Source: an uncultured Lachnospiraceae bacterium (GTDB taxonomy: Bacteria > Bacillota > Clostridia > Lachnospirales > Lachnospiraceae). From it: DNA of 40,916 bases. Below, piece after piece: positions 1 to 8,590 of the stretch. Positions within the stretch are counted from its first letter, which is position 1; each line of letters opens with the position of its first letter. A model generated the notes under the pieces. The model made no database searches, was not told where the DNA came from, and worked only from the letters and a program-made list of their open reading frames with translations. Both the position numbers and the translations under genes were made by a program. The stretch is from the NCBI GenBank assembly GCA_910579505.1, contig CAJTTZ010000017.1:1-40916 (forward strand). Reading direction: 5' to 3'.

Positions 1-249
1 CTTACGGCATACATTGGTCTTCCTGCAGCGGTAGCGGTGGATACAGAAGTTGTGGGCGTTATAGAAAGTGCCTTTATGGTACCAGTCACTAAGCCGGTGG
101 GCCCTGACCTCTTTGGAGATGGTGGTAGGATCCTTGCACAGGTACTTAGCGATCTCTTTGAAAGAGAGACCTTGGTTTAAGGAACGTTCAATATATCTGC
201 GGTCATCAAGGGTAAGGTGTTTCTGGTTGCCTGGTATGTATCTGCTCAT
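1..249 (-). CDS. IS30-family transposase, N-terminal part (runs off left edge)
   Basis: Read on the minus strand from the ATG at 247-249, the frame stays open for 83 codons to the window edge. The protein begins MSRYIPGNQKHLTLDDRRYI and continues through SFKEIAKYLCKDPTTISKEV, a helix-turn-helix of the HTH_38 type at the N-terminus of IS30 transposases, followed by a Cys/His-rich stretch (residues about 66-83). The DDE catalytic core would lie outside the window, so intactness cannot be judged. A GGAGG lies 6 bases upstream of the ATG. The element is oriented away from the FIST gene, and its outer end falls within about 150 bp of that gene's promoter. Confidence 0.8.
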   Translation of the reverse strand, partial: MSRYIPGNQKHLTLDDRRYIERSLNQGLSFKEIAKYLCKDPTTISKEVRAHRLSDWYHKGTFYNAHNFCIHRYRCRKTNVCRK

Positions 250-333
250 GGGGAACCTCCTTCTACTGCTGTCAGGAGGGCATGGAGAGTATAACACTGA
301 TATGTGAAAGAGTAAACTCTACTCTTGCGGAGG

Positions 334-367
334 TAAATTCCACTGTATGGCGGAGGAGTGGAATTTA
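334..367. repeat. 10-bp inverted repeat at the outer end of the IS30-like element
   Basis: The arms TAAATTCCAC (334-343) and GTGGAATTTA (358-367) are perfect inverted repeats separated by 14 bases. They lie upstream of the transposase start, where a terminal inverted repeat or a small stem-loop of the element is expected. The exact insertion boundary cannot be fixed without the other end. Confidence 0.45.
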
Positions 368-407
368 AAATTTTAATTTTGGAGGCCGATCATTTGAGGA
401 ATAACCA

Positions 408-437
408 TTGACGTACTGTTTTGGCATCAAGTATAAT
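408..437 (+). promoter_or_regulatory. Sigma-A-type promoter for the FIST/MCP operon
   Basis: TTGACG (408-413) and TATAAT (432-437) are separated by 18 bases. Transcription would start near 444 and give a 5' leader of about 43 bases before the TTG start at 487. Confidence 0.75.
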
Positions 438-486
438 TTTACATGTACGGCATAAAGAAAATACATAAGGAAGCGAGGTCAACATT

Positions 487-1542
487 TTGAGACAGTTTTT
501 TGGTATGAGCCAAAGCGGCAATCTGGAGGAAGCAGTCCGTGGTCTGAAAGGCCCTCAGTTGATTATGCTTTTATCCAACAATGAACAGTTTGAAGCCCAT
601 GTTAAAAAATTAGAATCCCTTTTTCCGGGTGTTCCCAGCATCGGATGTATCGGCATGAGCTACGACGTCCGGGTTGTCGAAAAGGGCGTGGGCGTCATTG
701 CCTATTATGACGGCGTAAACGCCGTGGCAAACGTTCTGGAGCATGTATCCGTCATGCCCGTAAAATACATCGGACGGCTGCAGAAAGACATACGTGCAAT
801 CAAAAGCTCGGGCAGGGATACGGTATGTATTGATTTCTGTTCAGGAAATGACGCCTGCGTGTTAACGACCATTTACAGCGCCTTACAGCGTAACAATATC
901 TCACTGGTCGGCGGAACCGGCGACGGCGGAAAGATTTCGGCAAACGGAAAGGTTTATGAAGATGCCGTTGCCTATGCGCTGATCAAAAACTTAAACGGCA
1001 AGGTAAAAGCCTACAAGGAAAATATTTACCATCAGCTTGGAAATTACCGCTTTGTCGCATCGGGAACGGACAAGGCAAACTACCGTCTGGGGCAGTTAAA
1101 CGGCAAGCCTGCCAAACAGGTCTACCAGGATATCCTCCATGTGACGGAGGAGCAGATTTCCACCCAGACCTTTAAAAATCCTTTCGGCAAAATTAACGGA
1201 AACGACACCTGTATCATCTCCATTAAGGAGGTCAGCGGCAACTCACTGACCTGTTTCCGTCAGGTAAACGACTCCGATGTGCTGATTCTTCTGGAATTGG
1301 GCGACTACAGACAGATTGTCAGGGACACCATACAGACGATCAAAAATGATTTCCAGAGAATTTCGGCTGTGTTCTCCGTGAACTGCCTGTTTCGGTATCT
1401 GCTCTTCACCGACAACAATTACATGAAGGATTATCTGATGGACATGAGTACACTCGGACAGCATGCCGGTCTGGTCGGATATGGGGAGCATTACAACAAC
1501 CGCTTTGTCAACCAGTCCATGACCTGTGTCGTATTTGAATAA
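487..1542 (+). CDS. FIST domain sensory protein
   Basis: A 351-residue soluble protein without signal peptide or membrane segment. The N-terminal half (about 1-190) has the FIST_N pattern: repeated short beta strands, a GCIGMSYD-like turn, and SLVGGTGDGG followed by AVAYAL. The C-terminal half (about 200-350) fits FIST_C, ending NRFVNQSMTCVVFE. FIST domains are proposed to bind small ligands such as amino acids and to feed signal-transduction outputs. The start is TTG at 487 after a purine-rich GGAAGCGAGG; an ATG at 505 is the alternative. The next gene, a soluble chemotaxis-type signaller, starts 13 bases after the stop, so the two probably work as sensor and transducer. Confidence 0.8.
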   Translation: MRQFFGMSQSGNLEEAVRGLKGPQLIMLLSNNEQFEAHVKKLESLFPGVPSIGCIGMSYDVRVVEKGVGVIAYYDGVNAVANVLEHVSVMPVKYIGRLQKDIRAIKSSGRDTVCIDFCSGNDACVLTTIYSALQRNNISLVGGTGDGGKISANGKVYEDAVAYALIKNLNGKVKAYKENIYHQLGNYRFVASGTDKANYRLGQLNGKPAKQVYQDILHVTEEQISTQTFKNPFGKINGNDTCIISIKEVSGNSLTCFRQVNDSDVLILLELGDYRQIVRDTIQTIKNDFQRISAVFSVNCLFRYLLFTDNNYMKDYLMDMSTLGQHAGLVGYGEHYNNRFVNQSMTCVVFE

Positions 1543-1555
1543 GGGAGGAACGAAT

Positions 1556-2479
1556 ATGAAATTCCATAAAAAATCCCAGCGGGAAGAAAAGACGCTGGAC
1601 CCGATTGTATATGTAGTGGAAAGCCTTCAGGACTACCGCAACGCCCTGATCAAAAGCGAGGTGGACTCCCTGCACGAATTGAGCATGGTCCGTCGTTCCT
1701 TCGGCAATGTGCTGCACGACTCCGAAGACCTGAGAGGGTCTCTCTCCGACTTTGAAGAGACTTTTTCCAGCATCAACACCGTATCCGGGCAGTTTGCATC
1801 CGTAAAAGACAACATTTTTGAATCTGTCAGTCAGGTACAGGGAGAAGTGGAAACACTGAAAAACAGCTCCCTTCAGGTTGCCAGCCATTTTGACGAAATG
1901 CAGAGCACCTTTGACACTTTCCAGCTCTCCTTAAATGAGATCCGAAAATGCATGAGCAGGATCGTTTCCATAGCGGACCAGACAAACATTCTTTCCCTCA
2001 ACGCTTCCATCGAGGCAGCCAGGGCCGGCGAACAGGGAAAAGGATTCGCCACCGTGGCCGGTGAGATTAAGAGCCTGTCTGAGGAGATCAAAAATCTTGT
2101 GGCAATGGTAGATTCCAGCGTCGGCGAAGTGGAATCCGGGACCGACCAGTTAAGCGCCAGCATCCAAACCTCGCACCGCGCGCTGGAGGAAAGCCTGACG
2201 AAAGTGGATGAGACTTATGCCATGTTCGACAAGATCACTGAGGCGGCGGACGGCGCGGAATCCGTGCAGACAGAAATATCGCAGGTCATAGACGATTCCA
2301 AAAGCAAGCTTATGACGCTGAGCAGTTTCTTTGAAAAGATGAAAAACCACTATGATACGGTTATGAAGCATATCAACCGCGTCAGCAACATGGGGACGAC
2401 CAAAAGCGCCATGTACGAGGATATCGACAATATGATGGCACAGATTCCCCCCATTATTGACGACTATAATGCCGGTTAA
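1556..2479 (+). CDS. Soluble methyl-accepting chemotaxis-type signalling protein
   Basis: 307 residues, no transmembrane segment and no recognisable extracellular sensor domain. The middle carries the MCP signalling hairpin tip: LSLNASIEAARAGEQGKGF followed by ATVAGEIKSLSEE (about residues 144-175), flanked by long heptad-rich helices. The start at 1556 follows GGGAGG at a good distance; an in-frame ATG at 1526 lies inside the FIST gene and has no ribosome site. MCP tips normally dock CheA/CheW, so the upstream FIST protein may supply the sensing half in trans. No che genes are in the window. A strong terminator follows directly. Confidence 0.88.
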   Translation: MKFHKKSQREEKTLDPIVYVVESLQDYRNALIKSEVDSLHELSMVRRSFGNVLHDSEDLRGSLSDFEETFSSINTVSGQFASVKDNIFESVSQVQGEVETLKNSSLQVASHFDEMQSTFDTFQLSLNEIRKCMSRIVSIADQTNILSLNASIEAARAGEQGKGFATVAGEIKSLSEEIKNLVAMVDSSVGEVESGTDQLSASIQTSHRALEESLTKVDETYAMFDKITEAADGAESVQTEISQVIDDSKSKLMTLSSFFEKMKNHYDTVMKHINRVSNMGTTKSAMYEDIDNMMAQIPPIIDDYNAG

Positions 2480-2507
2480 CCTACACTTAAACAAAAGAAA
2501 AGAGTAA

Positions 2508-2545
2508 GAACTCTCCCATTGCGGGAGAGTTCTCTATTTTTTCCC
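2508..2545 (+). terminator. Rho-independent terminator between convergent genes
   Basis: A perfect 10-bp stem (GAACTCTCCC at 2508-2517, GGGAGAGTTC at 2523-2532) with a 5-base loop is followed by TCTATTTTTTCCC. It ends the FIST/MCP operon. The A-rich left flank could also serve the convergent gene whose stop is at 2534. Confidence 0.9.
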
Positions 2546-4504
2546 TTTTGTTCCCAAAAACGTCGGATCGCTCTGAAACGCCCGAAACTTACGCTCAATC
2601 TCCGCTTCAGGCAGAACACAGTGATAAATCTCCAGTCCGGCAACCTTGCCATGGAAGGACTTCTGATATTCGTCCCCGCCTATAACTACCCGCTCCGGCA
2701 CTTTCAGGTTCGGCGCGCGGTCCTTGCTTCCAATCAGCATGCCGTTAAAATACAGTCTGACCAGCCCCGTTATCACGTCGCAGGAGACGCACATATACGA
2801 CCATTCACCCGGCACCGCATGCCTGCCGAAAATATCAAACCACTCGTTTACCTCTCTGTCATCCTTCATGCGGAACACGCAGCTGCAGATCGCGTCCGAA
2901 GGCACCAGACTTAAAAAGCCATCCATATATGTGACGTAAAACACACTCGTCCATGACTGCATTTCCGCCGTATTAACCCACAGACAGATCGTGTAACTCT
3001 CGCTGTACATAACGGATTTCGGCAAAACGACCAGATTCTCTCCCACTTTTCCTCCCGGGAAGGAAAGCGCCATCTGACCGGCCACCACACCAGTGTCGTA
3101 AGTAATCCCCTCCCCCAGAATTTCCCCTTCGTTCTTTCCGTCCACATCCTTCAGGTGATGGTCGAAGGAATACACCGTGGGAATCCGATTGCTTACAAAG
3201 AAATAGCGGTCGTGGTACATCTCAAAAAAGCACTCCGGCGGCTGCGGCTTCCCGTAAAAGTCGCCCAGCCCGAGCTGCGCCCCGTAATTGGCCAGCGCTC
3301 CCGCCTGCACGGTACTCTCGATTCCCTGCGCCACGATCATAAACTGCAGATCCCTGCCAAGCCCTATGAGATTGCGGAACAGAAGAAGCGGCCGTCTGTC
3401 ATTCCCTTTATCAGACTTAAGAAGTCTTGGGTCAAGTTTCAGAATATTCGCCGGGACGTGTTGCAATACCTTAAAAGAAGAGGCGGAGCCAAAATTGTCA
3501 ATGGCAATTTCAAATCCCATCTTAGACAATACTTCCACCGCACAGACAATCTTCTCTCCCCTTCCGAGAAAACTCTCCTCCTCAATGCAGATCTTGATCT
3601 CCTCCGGCCTGACCTGATAAGTCTCAAGACATTTCCTGATATGATCCACTCCATCCGACTGTAAAATCGTTCTGGCGGAGATACGGACGTAAATCTGCAG
3701 TTCCCTAAAAACAGTGTCCTGCCATTTCTGTTTCCAGCGGCAGACCTGTTCAAACATCATCTTATCCAGTCTGGTAATCACACCGTACTGTTCCAGCACG
3801 GGAATAAAAGTCTCCTCCTCCAGAATCTCTTTCCCCGGAAAATGCCAGTACAGCACCGCCTTCGCCGCATAGACGTCAGAGTTCTGCAGATAGATCATAG
3901 GCTGAAAACGCAGCTCGAACTCCTCCTCACGGAATGCGGTAAGCGCCCTGTCCTTCATCGCTTTCTGTTCGGCGAGCTGTTCCCGTATGACCTCGTAGTT
4001 TACATAACTTCCTTTGCCGTTTTTCTTGACGAAGTACATCGCCTCGTCGCCCTGGTCCAGAATCACGGACAGGTTCTCGGAGACGCTGCATCCCGCCACA
4101 AAGCCGATACTAAAAGAGAGAACCTCCCTCAGGGATTCGTCAAACTCTTCCCTCAGTCTGTGCTGCAGCTGGGCAATCTGTTCTTCCGGCTCCTCTTTGC
4201 ATACCCCGGTATCGCAGAGCACCACAAATTCATCTCCGCCCAGCCGCACGACAAGCTGTCCGGGAAACACATCCTGAAGCAGATCGCTCACAAACAGCAG
4301 AAGTTCGTCGCCCTTGGCATGACCGTACACATCGTTGACCAGTTTGAAATTATCGACGTCCATATAGAGGCAGTGGACGCGCGCGTCCGCAGGCAGTGCG
4401 TCCCATATCTCATGAAGCCCTCTCCTGTTCATCATTCCCGTCAGATAGTCTGTATTTTTTTCACCTCTCGCCTGATCAATCAAGCCGTCAAATAAGCTTT
4501 TCAT
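2534..4504 (-). CDS. GGDEF / degenerate EAL / LamG-fold protein
   Basis: 656 residues. Residues about 15-165 form a GGDEF domain with DYLTGMMNRRG and an intact RLGGDEFV motif (about 87-94), so diguanylate cyclase activity is plausible. Residues about 190-430 are an EAL fold with lost catalytic motifs: the EAL position reads AKAVLYW, the DDFG position reads IDNFGSASSF, and the ExVE position reads AQGIES. It is therefore probably a c-di-GMP-binding or regulatory domain rather than a phosphodiesterase. Residues about 440-645 resemble a LamG/concanavalin-like jellyroll (SYTICLWVNTAEM, WSYMCVSCD, VRLYFNGMLIG, VVIGGDEY). No signal peptide or membrane helix is visible, which places the lectin-like fold in the cytoplasm. 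GGGGGATAAC precedes the ATG. Confidence 0.85.
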   Translation of the reverse strand: MKSLFDGLIDQARGEKNTDYLTGMMNRRGLHEIWDALPADARVHCLYMDVDNFKLVNDVYGHAKGDELLLFVSDLLQDVFPGQLVVRLGGDEFVVLCDTGVCKEEPEEQIAQLQHRLREEFDESLREVLSFSIGFVAGCSVSENLSVILDQGDEAMYFVKKNGKGSYVNYEVIREQLAEQKAMKDRALTAFREEEFELRFQPMIYLQNSDVYAAKAVLYWHFPGKEILEEETFIPVLEQYGVITRLDKMMFEQVCRWKQKWQDTVFRELQIYVRISARTILQSDGVDHIRKCLETYQVRPEEIKICIEEESFLGRGEKIVCAVEVLSKMGFEIAIDNFGSASSFKVLQHVPANILKLDPRLLKSDKGNDRRPLLLFRNLIGLGRDLQFMIVAQGIESTVQAGALANYGAQLGLGDFYGKPQPPECFFEMYHDRYFFVSNRIPTVYSFDHHLKDVDGKNEGEILGEGITYDTGVVAGQMALSFPGGKVGENLVVLPKSVMYSESYTICLWVNTAEMQSWTSVFYVTYMDGFLSLVPSDAICSCVFRMKDDREVNEWFDIFGRHAVPGEWSYMCVSCDVITGLVRLYFNGMLIGSKDRAPNLKVPERVVIGGDEYQKSFHGKVAGLEIYHCVLPEAEIERKFRAFQSDPTFLGTKGKK

Positions 4505-4539
4505 ATGTTATCCCCCACATACACAAACGCTACAGTTTC

Positions 4540-4568
4540 ATTATATAGAAAAGGAACTGCTGTTTCAA
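4540..4568 (-). promoter_or_regulatory. Promoter of the GGDEF/EAL/LamG gene
   Basis: On the minus strand TTGAAA (4563-4568) and TATAAT (4540-4545) are separated by 17 bases. The leader to the ATG at 4504 would be about 30 bases. Confidence 0.75.
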
Positions 4569-4627
4569 CCGAAAACGGTATCGCAGCAGCCCCTTGGCAA
4601 TGGAGTGTATGCCCAAAAGTTATTTCC

Positions 4628-5515
4628 CTAGCCTTTGACCGCTCCAGCCGTCATACCCTCGATGAAGTATCTCTGGAAACAAAGGAAGATGATGAATACC
4701 GGAAGAATACCAAACATGGATCCGGCAATCAGTACGTCGTAGTTGTTTCCGTAGGGTGTAAGCAGGGTGTTCAATCCAATCGGAAGCGTAAACTTCTCTG
4801 CGCTTCTGTATACAAGCATCGGCCAGAGCACGTTATTCCATGAACCCATCGCACACAGAATAGCCATAGCCGCAAATGCGGGCTTCGTGATCGGCATCAT
4901 AATCTTGAAACAGATGCCGTACTCGGTCGCTCCGTCGATACGCCCCGCATCCAGCAAATCTTTTGGCAGTCCCGACATATACTGCCTGAAGAAGAAGATC
5001 GTTGACGCACCGCAAATACCCGGCAGCATCACACCCCAGATGGTGTCAACCAGTTTCAGGTTAATCATCTCCTTGTAGAGCGGGAGAATCAGAATCTCAA
5101 AAGGAACCATCATGGTTGCTATTACAAGGAAGAAAAGGAAATTCTTCAGCGGGTAATTATACATTGTCAGACCATATGCCACTATATAGCAGACAAGCAA
5201 TGTCAAAAATACCGTGACAAGCATCAGGACCAGACTGTTCTTATACCACATAAAATACTTCTGACCGTCCACGTTATTACCGAACAGGTACGTGTAGTTG
5301 TTAAGCGTCATAGTACTGAAATCAAGATTGATACTCAAGCCCCGGCGGATCAGCTCCGTACCGGGTCGGAAGGATGCGATCAATCCGGCAAACAACGGAT
5401 ATACAATCAGGAAGGAGAGAACCGCGAACAGCGCCGTAGCGAACACGGTTAAAATGTTTCTCTTCGTTCTCATTCCCATAGTTTCTTCGCCTTTTACAGA
5501 GGTTGTTTCTGCCAT
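4628..5515 (-). CDS. Carbohydrate ABC importer permease, MalG type
   Basis: 295 residues with six predicted membrane helices, starting NILTVFATALFAVLSFLIVY. The cytoplasmic EAA loop reads DAGRIDGATEYGICFKIMMP (about residues 185-205), which docks the ATPase. The C-terminus (GMTAGAVKG) is typical of MalG/CUT1 permeases. The start follows AAGGAGGAAAAATA. Its ATG lies 1 base after the stop of the upstream permease gene, so the two are translationally coupled. No ATPase gene is present; CUT1 importers of Bacillota often share a MsmK-type ATPase encoded elsewhere. Confidence 0.92.
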   Translation of the reverse strand: MAETTSVKGEETMGMRTKRNILTVFATALFAVLSFLIVYPLFAGLIASFRPGTELIRRGLSINLDFSTMTLNNYTYLFGNNVDGQKYFMWYKNSLVLMLVTVFLTLLVCYIVAYGLTMYNYPLKNFLFFLVIATMMVPFEILILPLYKEMINLKLVDTIWGVMLPGICGASTIFFFRQYMSGLPKDLLDAGRIDGATEYGICFKIMMPITKPAFAAMAILCAMGSWNNVLWPMLVYRSAEKFTLPIGLNTLLTPYGNNYDVLIAGSMFGILPVFIIFLCFQRYFIEGMTAGAVKG

Positions 5516-5516
5516 A

Positions 5517-6422
5517 TTATTTTTCCTCCTTCCCTAATGTGCCGTTTACTACAAGCTGTACAATATTGATCGCCAGTGCGATCACGAGCAGGACGATACC
5601 TACTGCACTGCCGTACCCGAGCTGGTTCTTGGTGATACCGCGCTTGTACAGATATCCCACGATGGTCAGACCGATATTGTTCGGTGAATCGGGGCCTGCC
5701 CACAACATGTAGGATTCCATAAACATCGCCAGACCTGCGTACACGCTGATCGTCAGCACGTAAACGGTGGTCGGTTTCAAAAGAGGAATGGTAACATATC
5801 TGAATTTCTGCCATGCGGTCGCGCCGTCAATATCGGCTGCCTCATACATGGCGGTGTCAATCGCTTTCAAACCTGAAATAAAGTAGAGCATATTTACGCC
5901 GGTCCATCTCCAGCACGCCACAAGCAGGAGTGCACCGAGACCGGTTGCTTTCATTTTCAGCCACTTAAAAGTGCCAAGCCCGAGAGCCGCCGTGATCACA
6001 TTCATCTGACCGGTCGGATACTCGGAAAACATCAATCTGAACAACGTGCCAGAAATAACTACGGAAGTAAGAGCCGGCACATACAGGCACGCTTTCCAGA
6101 AGCCTTTTGCCTTCACCAGTCTGGAATCCATCAGCACCGCAAAGAACATCGGGAACGGAATTAACAGAACCAGCGTCATTATCATATATTGAAAACTGTT
6201 TTTAATTGCCGTGTGGAAAATGCCGTCTTTCAACAGCTTCGCAAAGTTTTTCATTCCCACCCACTCAGTGCCGGTAGGTTTGATATCCTGAAAACTCATA
6301 GTAATCGTACTGCATAACGGATAAATCCAGAATAAAAGAAAACTGATAATAAAAGGAAGCACGAACACATAGGGCGCCGCCTTTTGTGAATAGAAAAATT
6401 TTTTAAATTTATTCATACGCAC
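5517..6422 (-). CDS. Carbohydrate ABC importer permease, MalF type
   Basis: 301 residues with six predicted membrane helices, the first being PYVFVLPFIISFLLFWIYPL. The EAA loop is EAADIDGATAWQKFRYVTIP (about residues 190-210). The length and arrangement match the shorter MalF-like permeases of CUT1 importers. It pairs with the MalG-type permease immediately downstream and takes its substrate from the lipoprotein encoded upstream, probably an oligosaccharide given the GH43/GH51 genes nearby. Confidence 0.92.
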   Translation of the reverse strand: MRMNKFKKFFYSQKAAPYVFVLPFIISFLLFWIYPLCSTITMSFQDIKPTGTEWVGMKNFAKLLKDGIFHTAIKNSFQYMIMTLVLLIPFPMFFAVLMDSRLVKAKGFWKACLYVPALTSVVISGTLFRLMFSEYPTGQMNVITAALGLGTFKWLKMKATGLGALLLVACWRWTGVNMLYFISGLKAIDTAMYEAADIDGATAWQKFRYVTIPLLKPTTVYVLTISVYAGLAMFMESYMLWAGPDSPNNIGLTIVGYLYKRGITKNQLGYGSAVGIVLLVIALAINIVQLVVNGTLGKEEK

Positions 6423-6464
6423 ACACTCCCAATCTTTGTTTGCTATACACCCATTTTAAAGCAA

Positions 6465-6492
6465 AGAGGGGATTGCATTCACAATCCCCTCT
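6465..6492 (-). terminator. Intergenic hairpin between binding protein and permeases
   Basis: A perfect 11-bp stem (AGAGGGGATTG at 6465-6475, CAATCCCCTCT at 6482-6492) with a 6-base loop. On the minus strand it is followed by TTTGCTTTAAAAT, a weak U tract. It probably acts as a partial terminator or RNA stabiliser, a common way to make binding protein in excess over permeases. Confidence 0.7.
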
Positions 6493-6545
6493 ATTAACTT
6501 CACCTCTTCCATGCCGAGGTTCGCGTGAGCGAAACTCGTGTAGTT

Positions 6546-6560
6546 AATTCCGAAGGAATT
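6546..6560. repeat. Dispersed hairpin AATTCC-N3-GGAATT
   Basis: A perfect 6-bp inverted repeat just after the stop of the binding-protein gene. Read on the minus strand it continues into CACGAG, as does the copy at 21602-21622, suggesting a small dispersed intergenic repeat. Confidence 0.5.
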
Positions 6561-6562
6561 TA

Positions 6563-8041
6563 CTACTGCTCAAGGTCAACCACATCCTGAGCTGCCTGCA
6601 GCGCCTCTTCTACATCCATGCCGTTCTCGAGAACGTCATTCAGAGTTACGTTACACATCTGCTCGTTGATGGTCGGGCTGATTGCAACCGTATAAACCGT
6701 TCCGATATCATCCTTGATGCTGTAAAGCACATCGTAAGGGTAGTTACGGAAGAACTGGTTGTACTGGTTGTTGTCGTCGTGTGCGAATGCATCGTCGTTC
6801 CACAGAACGGTGTTACATACGTCGAAACCAAGGTTATCCCAGATCAGCTGCTCACCTTCCTCGGACATCTTAGCCCAGCAGAGGAATTCGGAAGCAAGAT
6901 CTTTGTCAACAGCCTGCTGTGTCACAACAGTACCTGTACCGCCGATACCTACGGAGCACTTCTGGCCTGCCTCGAATACAGGACATTTAGCGATGTACCA
7001 GTTGCCTTTCTCCTCAGGCATATAGTTTGTGAAACGGCTCATGTACCACATCGCCTTCGGGAAGGAAACGATGTTGTGGTCCAGAATGTTCTGGAAACCT
7101 GCCTCTAAGTCAACGTGACCGTCGGGAGATACCATTGCGAGACCGCTGTTAACCCACTCCTGCTGCATGGTGAGCATCTTCTTTACGGACTCAAGCTGTA
7201 CGTTTGCCGTGCCGCCCATGCCGCCGGTCCAGTCCTCGCCGTACTCAGCCATAGCGATCCATAACCAGTCACAGCCTGCGGTATCAACGGAAGTCCAGTG
7301 CTTATCTTCGGGATTGCCGATTGCATCCAGATATTTCTGTCCAAGTGCTGCGTAATCGTCCCAGGTAACTACTGCGTCTACATCTGCCTGGGAAAGACCT
7401 GCCTCCTCAAGGGCAGCCATGTTATAGTACATAACCGTAGCGCCTACGTGATAAGGAATACCGTAGTTATTTCCGTCTGATCCGGAGTAGACAGCCATTC
7501 TCGCCGGAACCATGGTGTCAAGGTAAGGAGCTGCCGCATCGTTCTGGGGAACAAGCCATGTGTCAAGACCTGCTACCACGTTCGGGAACTGGCCGATCTC
7601 CACGTCACAGATGTCGGGAGCGCCTGTGCCTGCGTTCAGGGAAGTTAACAGTTTTGTATGCATGTCTGCGTAAGGATATGTAGTGCAGGTAATCTCGATG
7701 GTTCTGTCGGGATTCTGCTCGTTCCACTTCTCAACCATGTTGCCATAGTGCTGTCCGTGGATTTCTACGAATGTCCACATTTCCATGTGTGTACCGTTGG
7801 GATCACCGAAGGTAGCTGTAGGGATTTCCTCCTCAGCTGCTGCCGCATCGTCTGCGGGAGCTTCCTCAGCCGCACCGTCGTCTGCTGCCGCCGCGTCATC
7901 GGAACCGCCGTCTGCTGCAGGAGCTTCAGCTGCACCGCCGTCTGCTGCGGGAGCTGAACCAGCGTCTCCGCCGCCGCATCCTACCAGTGTTGTAGCGAGC
8001 ATCGCTGCTGTCAACAGAGTAGCCAATACTTTCTTTTTCAT
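6563..8041 (-). CDS. Sugar ABC importer substrate-binding lipoprotein
   Basis: 492 residues. A lipoprotein signal MKKKVLATLLTAAMLATTLVG precedes Cys22 (lipobox LVGC). An Ala/Asp/Glu-rich low-complexity linker of roughly 45 residues tethers the domain to the membrane. The rest is a type-1 extracellular solute-binding domain (SBP_1): MEMWTFVEIHG, the GTGAPDICDVEIGQFP hinge region, and NNYGIPYHVGATVMYYNM. Tryptophan and other aromatic residues are frequent, as in oligosaccharide binders. It is the first gene of the importer operon, with its own promoter. The substrate is inferred as arabinose-containing oligosaccharides only from the GH43/GH51 genes upstream. Confidence 0.93.
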   Translation of the reverse strand: MKKKVLATLLTAAMLATTLVGCGGGDAGSAPAADGGAAEAPAADGGSDDAAAADDGAAEEAPADDAAAAEEEIPTATFGDPNGTHMEMWTFVEIHGQHYGNMVEKWNEQNPDRTIEITCTTYPYADMHTKLLTSLNAGTGAPDICDVEIGQFPNVVAGLDTWLVPQNDAAAPYLDTMVPARMAVYSGSDGNNYGIPYHVGATVMYYNMAALEEAGLSQADVDAVVTWDDYAALGQKYLDAIGNPEDKHWTSVDTAGCDWLWIAMAEYGEDWTGGMGGTANVQLESVKKMLTMQQEWVNSGLAMVSPDGHVDLEAGFQNILDHNIVSFPKAMWYMSRFTNYMPEEKGNWYIAKCPVFEAGQKCSVGIGGTGTVVTQQAVDKDLASEFLCWAKMSEEGEQLIWDNLGFDVCNTVLWNDDAFAHDDNNQYNQFFRNYPYDVLYSIKDDIGTVYTVAISPTINEQMCNVTLNDVLENGMDVEEALQAAQDVVDLEQ

Positions 8042-8155
8042 TCTTTTTCCTCCTTATTAAAATAATATACTGTTCGATAACCACATGGTATTTTTTCTAA
8101 TACACTTTAGGCACCATGTACACTTTTTTTTTTTTTGCGGTTATCTTATGTTCAT

Positions 8156-8184
8156 ATTGTACAATAGTAAGCAGGATACGTCAA
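8156..8184 (-). promoter_or_regulatory. Promoter of the sugar importer operon
   Basis: On the minus strand TTGACG (8179-8184) and TACAAT (8156-8161) are exactly 17 bases apart. The leader of about 108 bases contains an A12-13 run and an ACATGGT/ACCATGT inverted repeat (about 8081-8120). I do not recognise it as a known riboswitch or operator. Confidence 0.8.
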
Positions 8185-8253
8185 TAGCCTTTTGAATTAT
8201 TTTAGTTTTTTTTGAAATATTTTCATTTACATAAATTTGTTCATTCAACTGTC

Positions 8254-8517
8254 TTAGTCTGAAATGCCCCATTTGTCATAGGGACAGCGGTTTTTTCTGA
8301 TCGCCGCCCGCAGTTCCACGAAGCATCCGCACGCCCTGCACATGCCATCCAGAAGCAGATCACACTCCTTACAGAGAGAGAGCCGCTTCTCATAAAGCGG
8401 CTCCCCAACTTTTAAATCCTCGTCCAGATTAGCAATATAATCATGCAGATTTTTAAAATACGCCGCCTGGTCCATGTCCCTTGTGAGACATTTGCGGCAA
8501 ATTCGTCTCTGCTCCAT
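8254..8517 (-). CDS. Small four-cysteine-pair protein, DUF6171-like
   Basis: 87 residues. The pattern is CRKCL near the N-terminus, then LCKECDLLLDGMCRACGCF and a final CPYDKW, with paired cysteines suggesting zinc binding. This matches the DUF6171 family as I know it; its function is unknown. The ATG at 8515-8517 follows AGGAAAGGCGAAG; an upstream in-frame ATG at 8550 has no comparable ribosome site. It lies 73 bases after the GH51 gene in the same direction and may be its last operon member. Confidence 0.75.
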   Translation of the reverse strand: MEQRRICRKCLTRDMDQAAYFKNLHDYIANLDEDLKVGEPLYEKRLSLCKECDLLLDGMCRACGCFVELRAAIRKNRCPYDKWGISD

Positions 8518-8590
8518 CTTCGCCTTTCCTCTCCCCGCTGCCCGATCCACACCCGTACGCGCAGCGCATCTGCCATGCCGAACCGAAGTC

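Noticed and set aside
68..307. Plus-strand 79-codon ORF
   Set aside because: Antisense to the IS30-type transposase, which shows a clear HTH on the minus strand.
8042..8155. Riboswitch in the importer leader
   Set aside because: Only a short inverted repeat and an A-run are seen; no known aptamer consensus was recognised.
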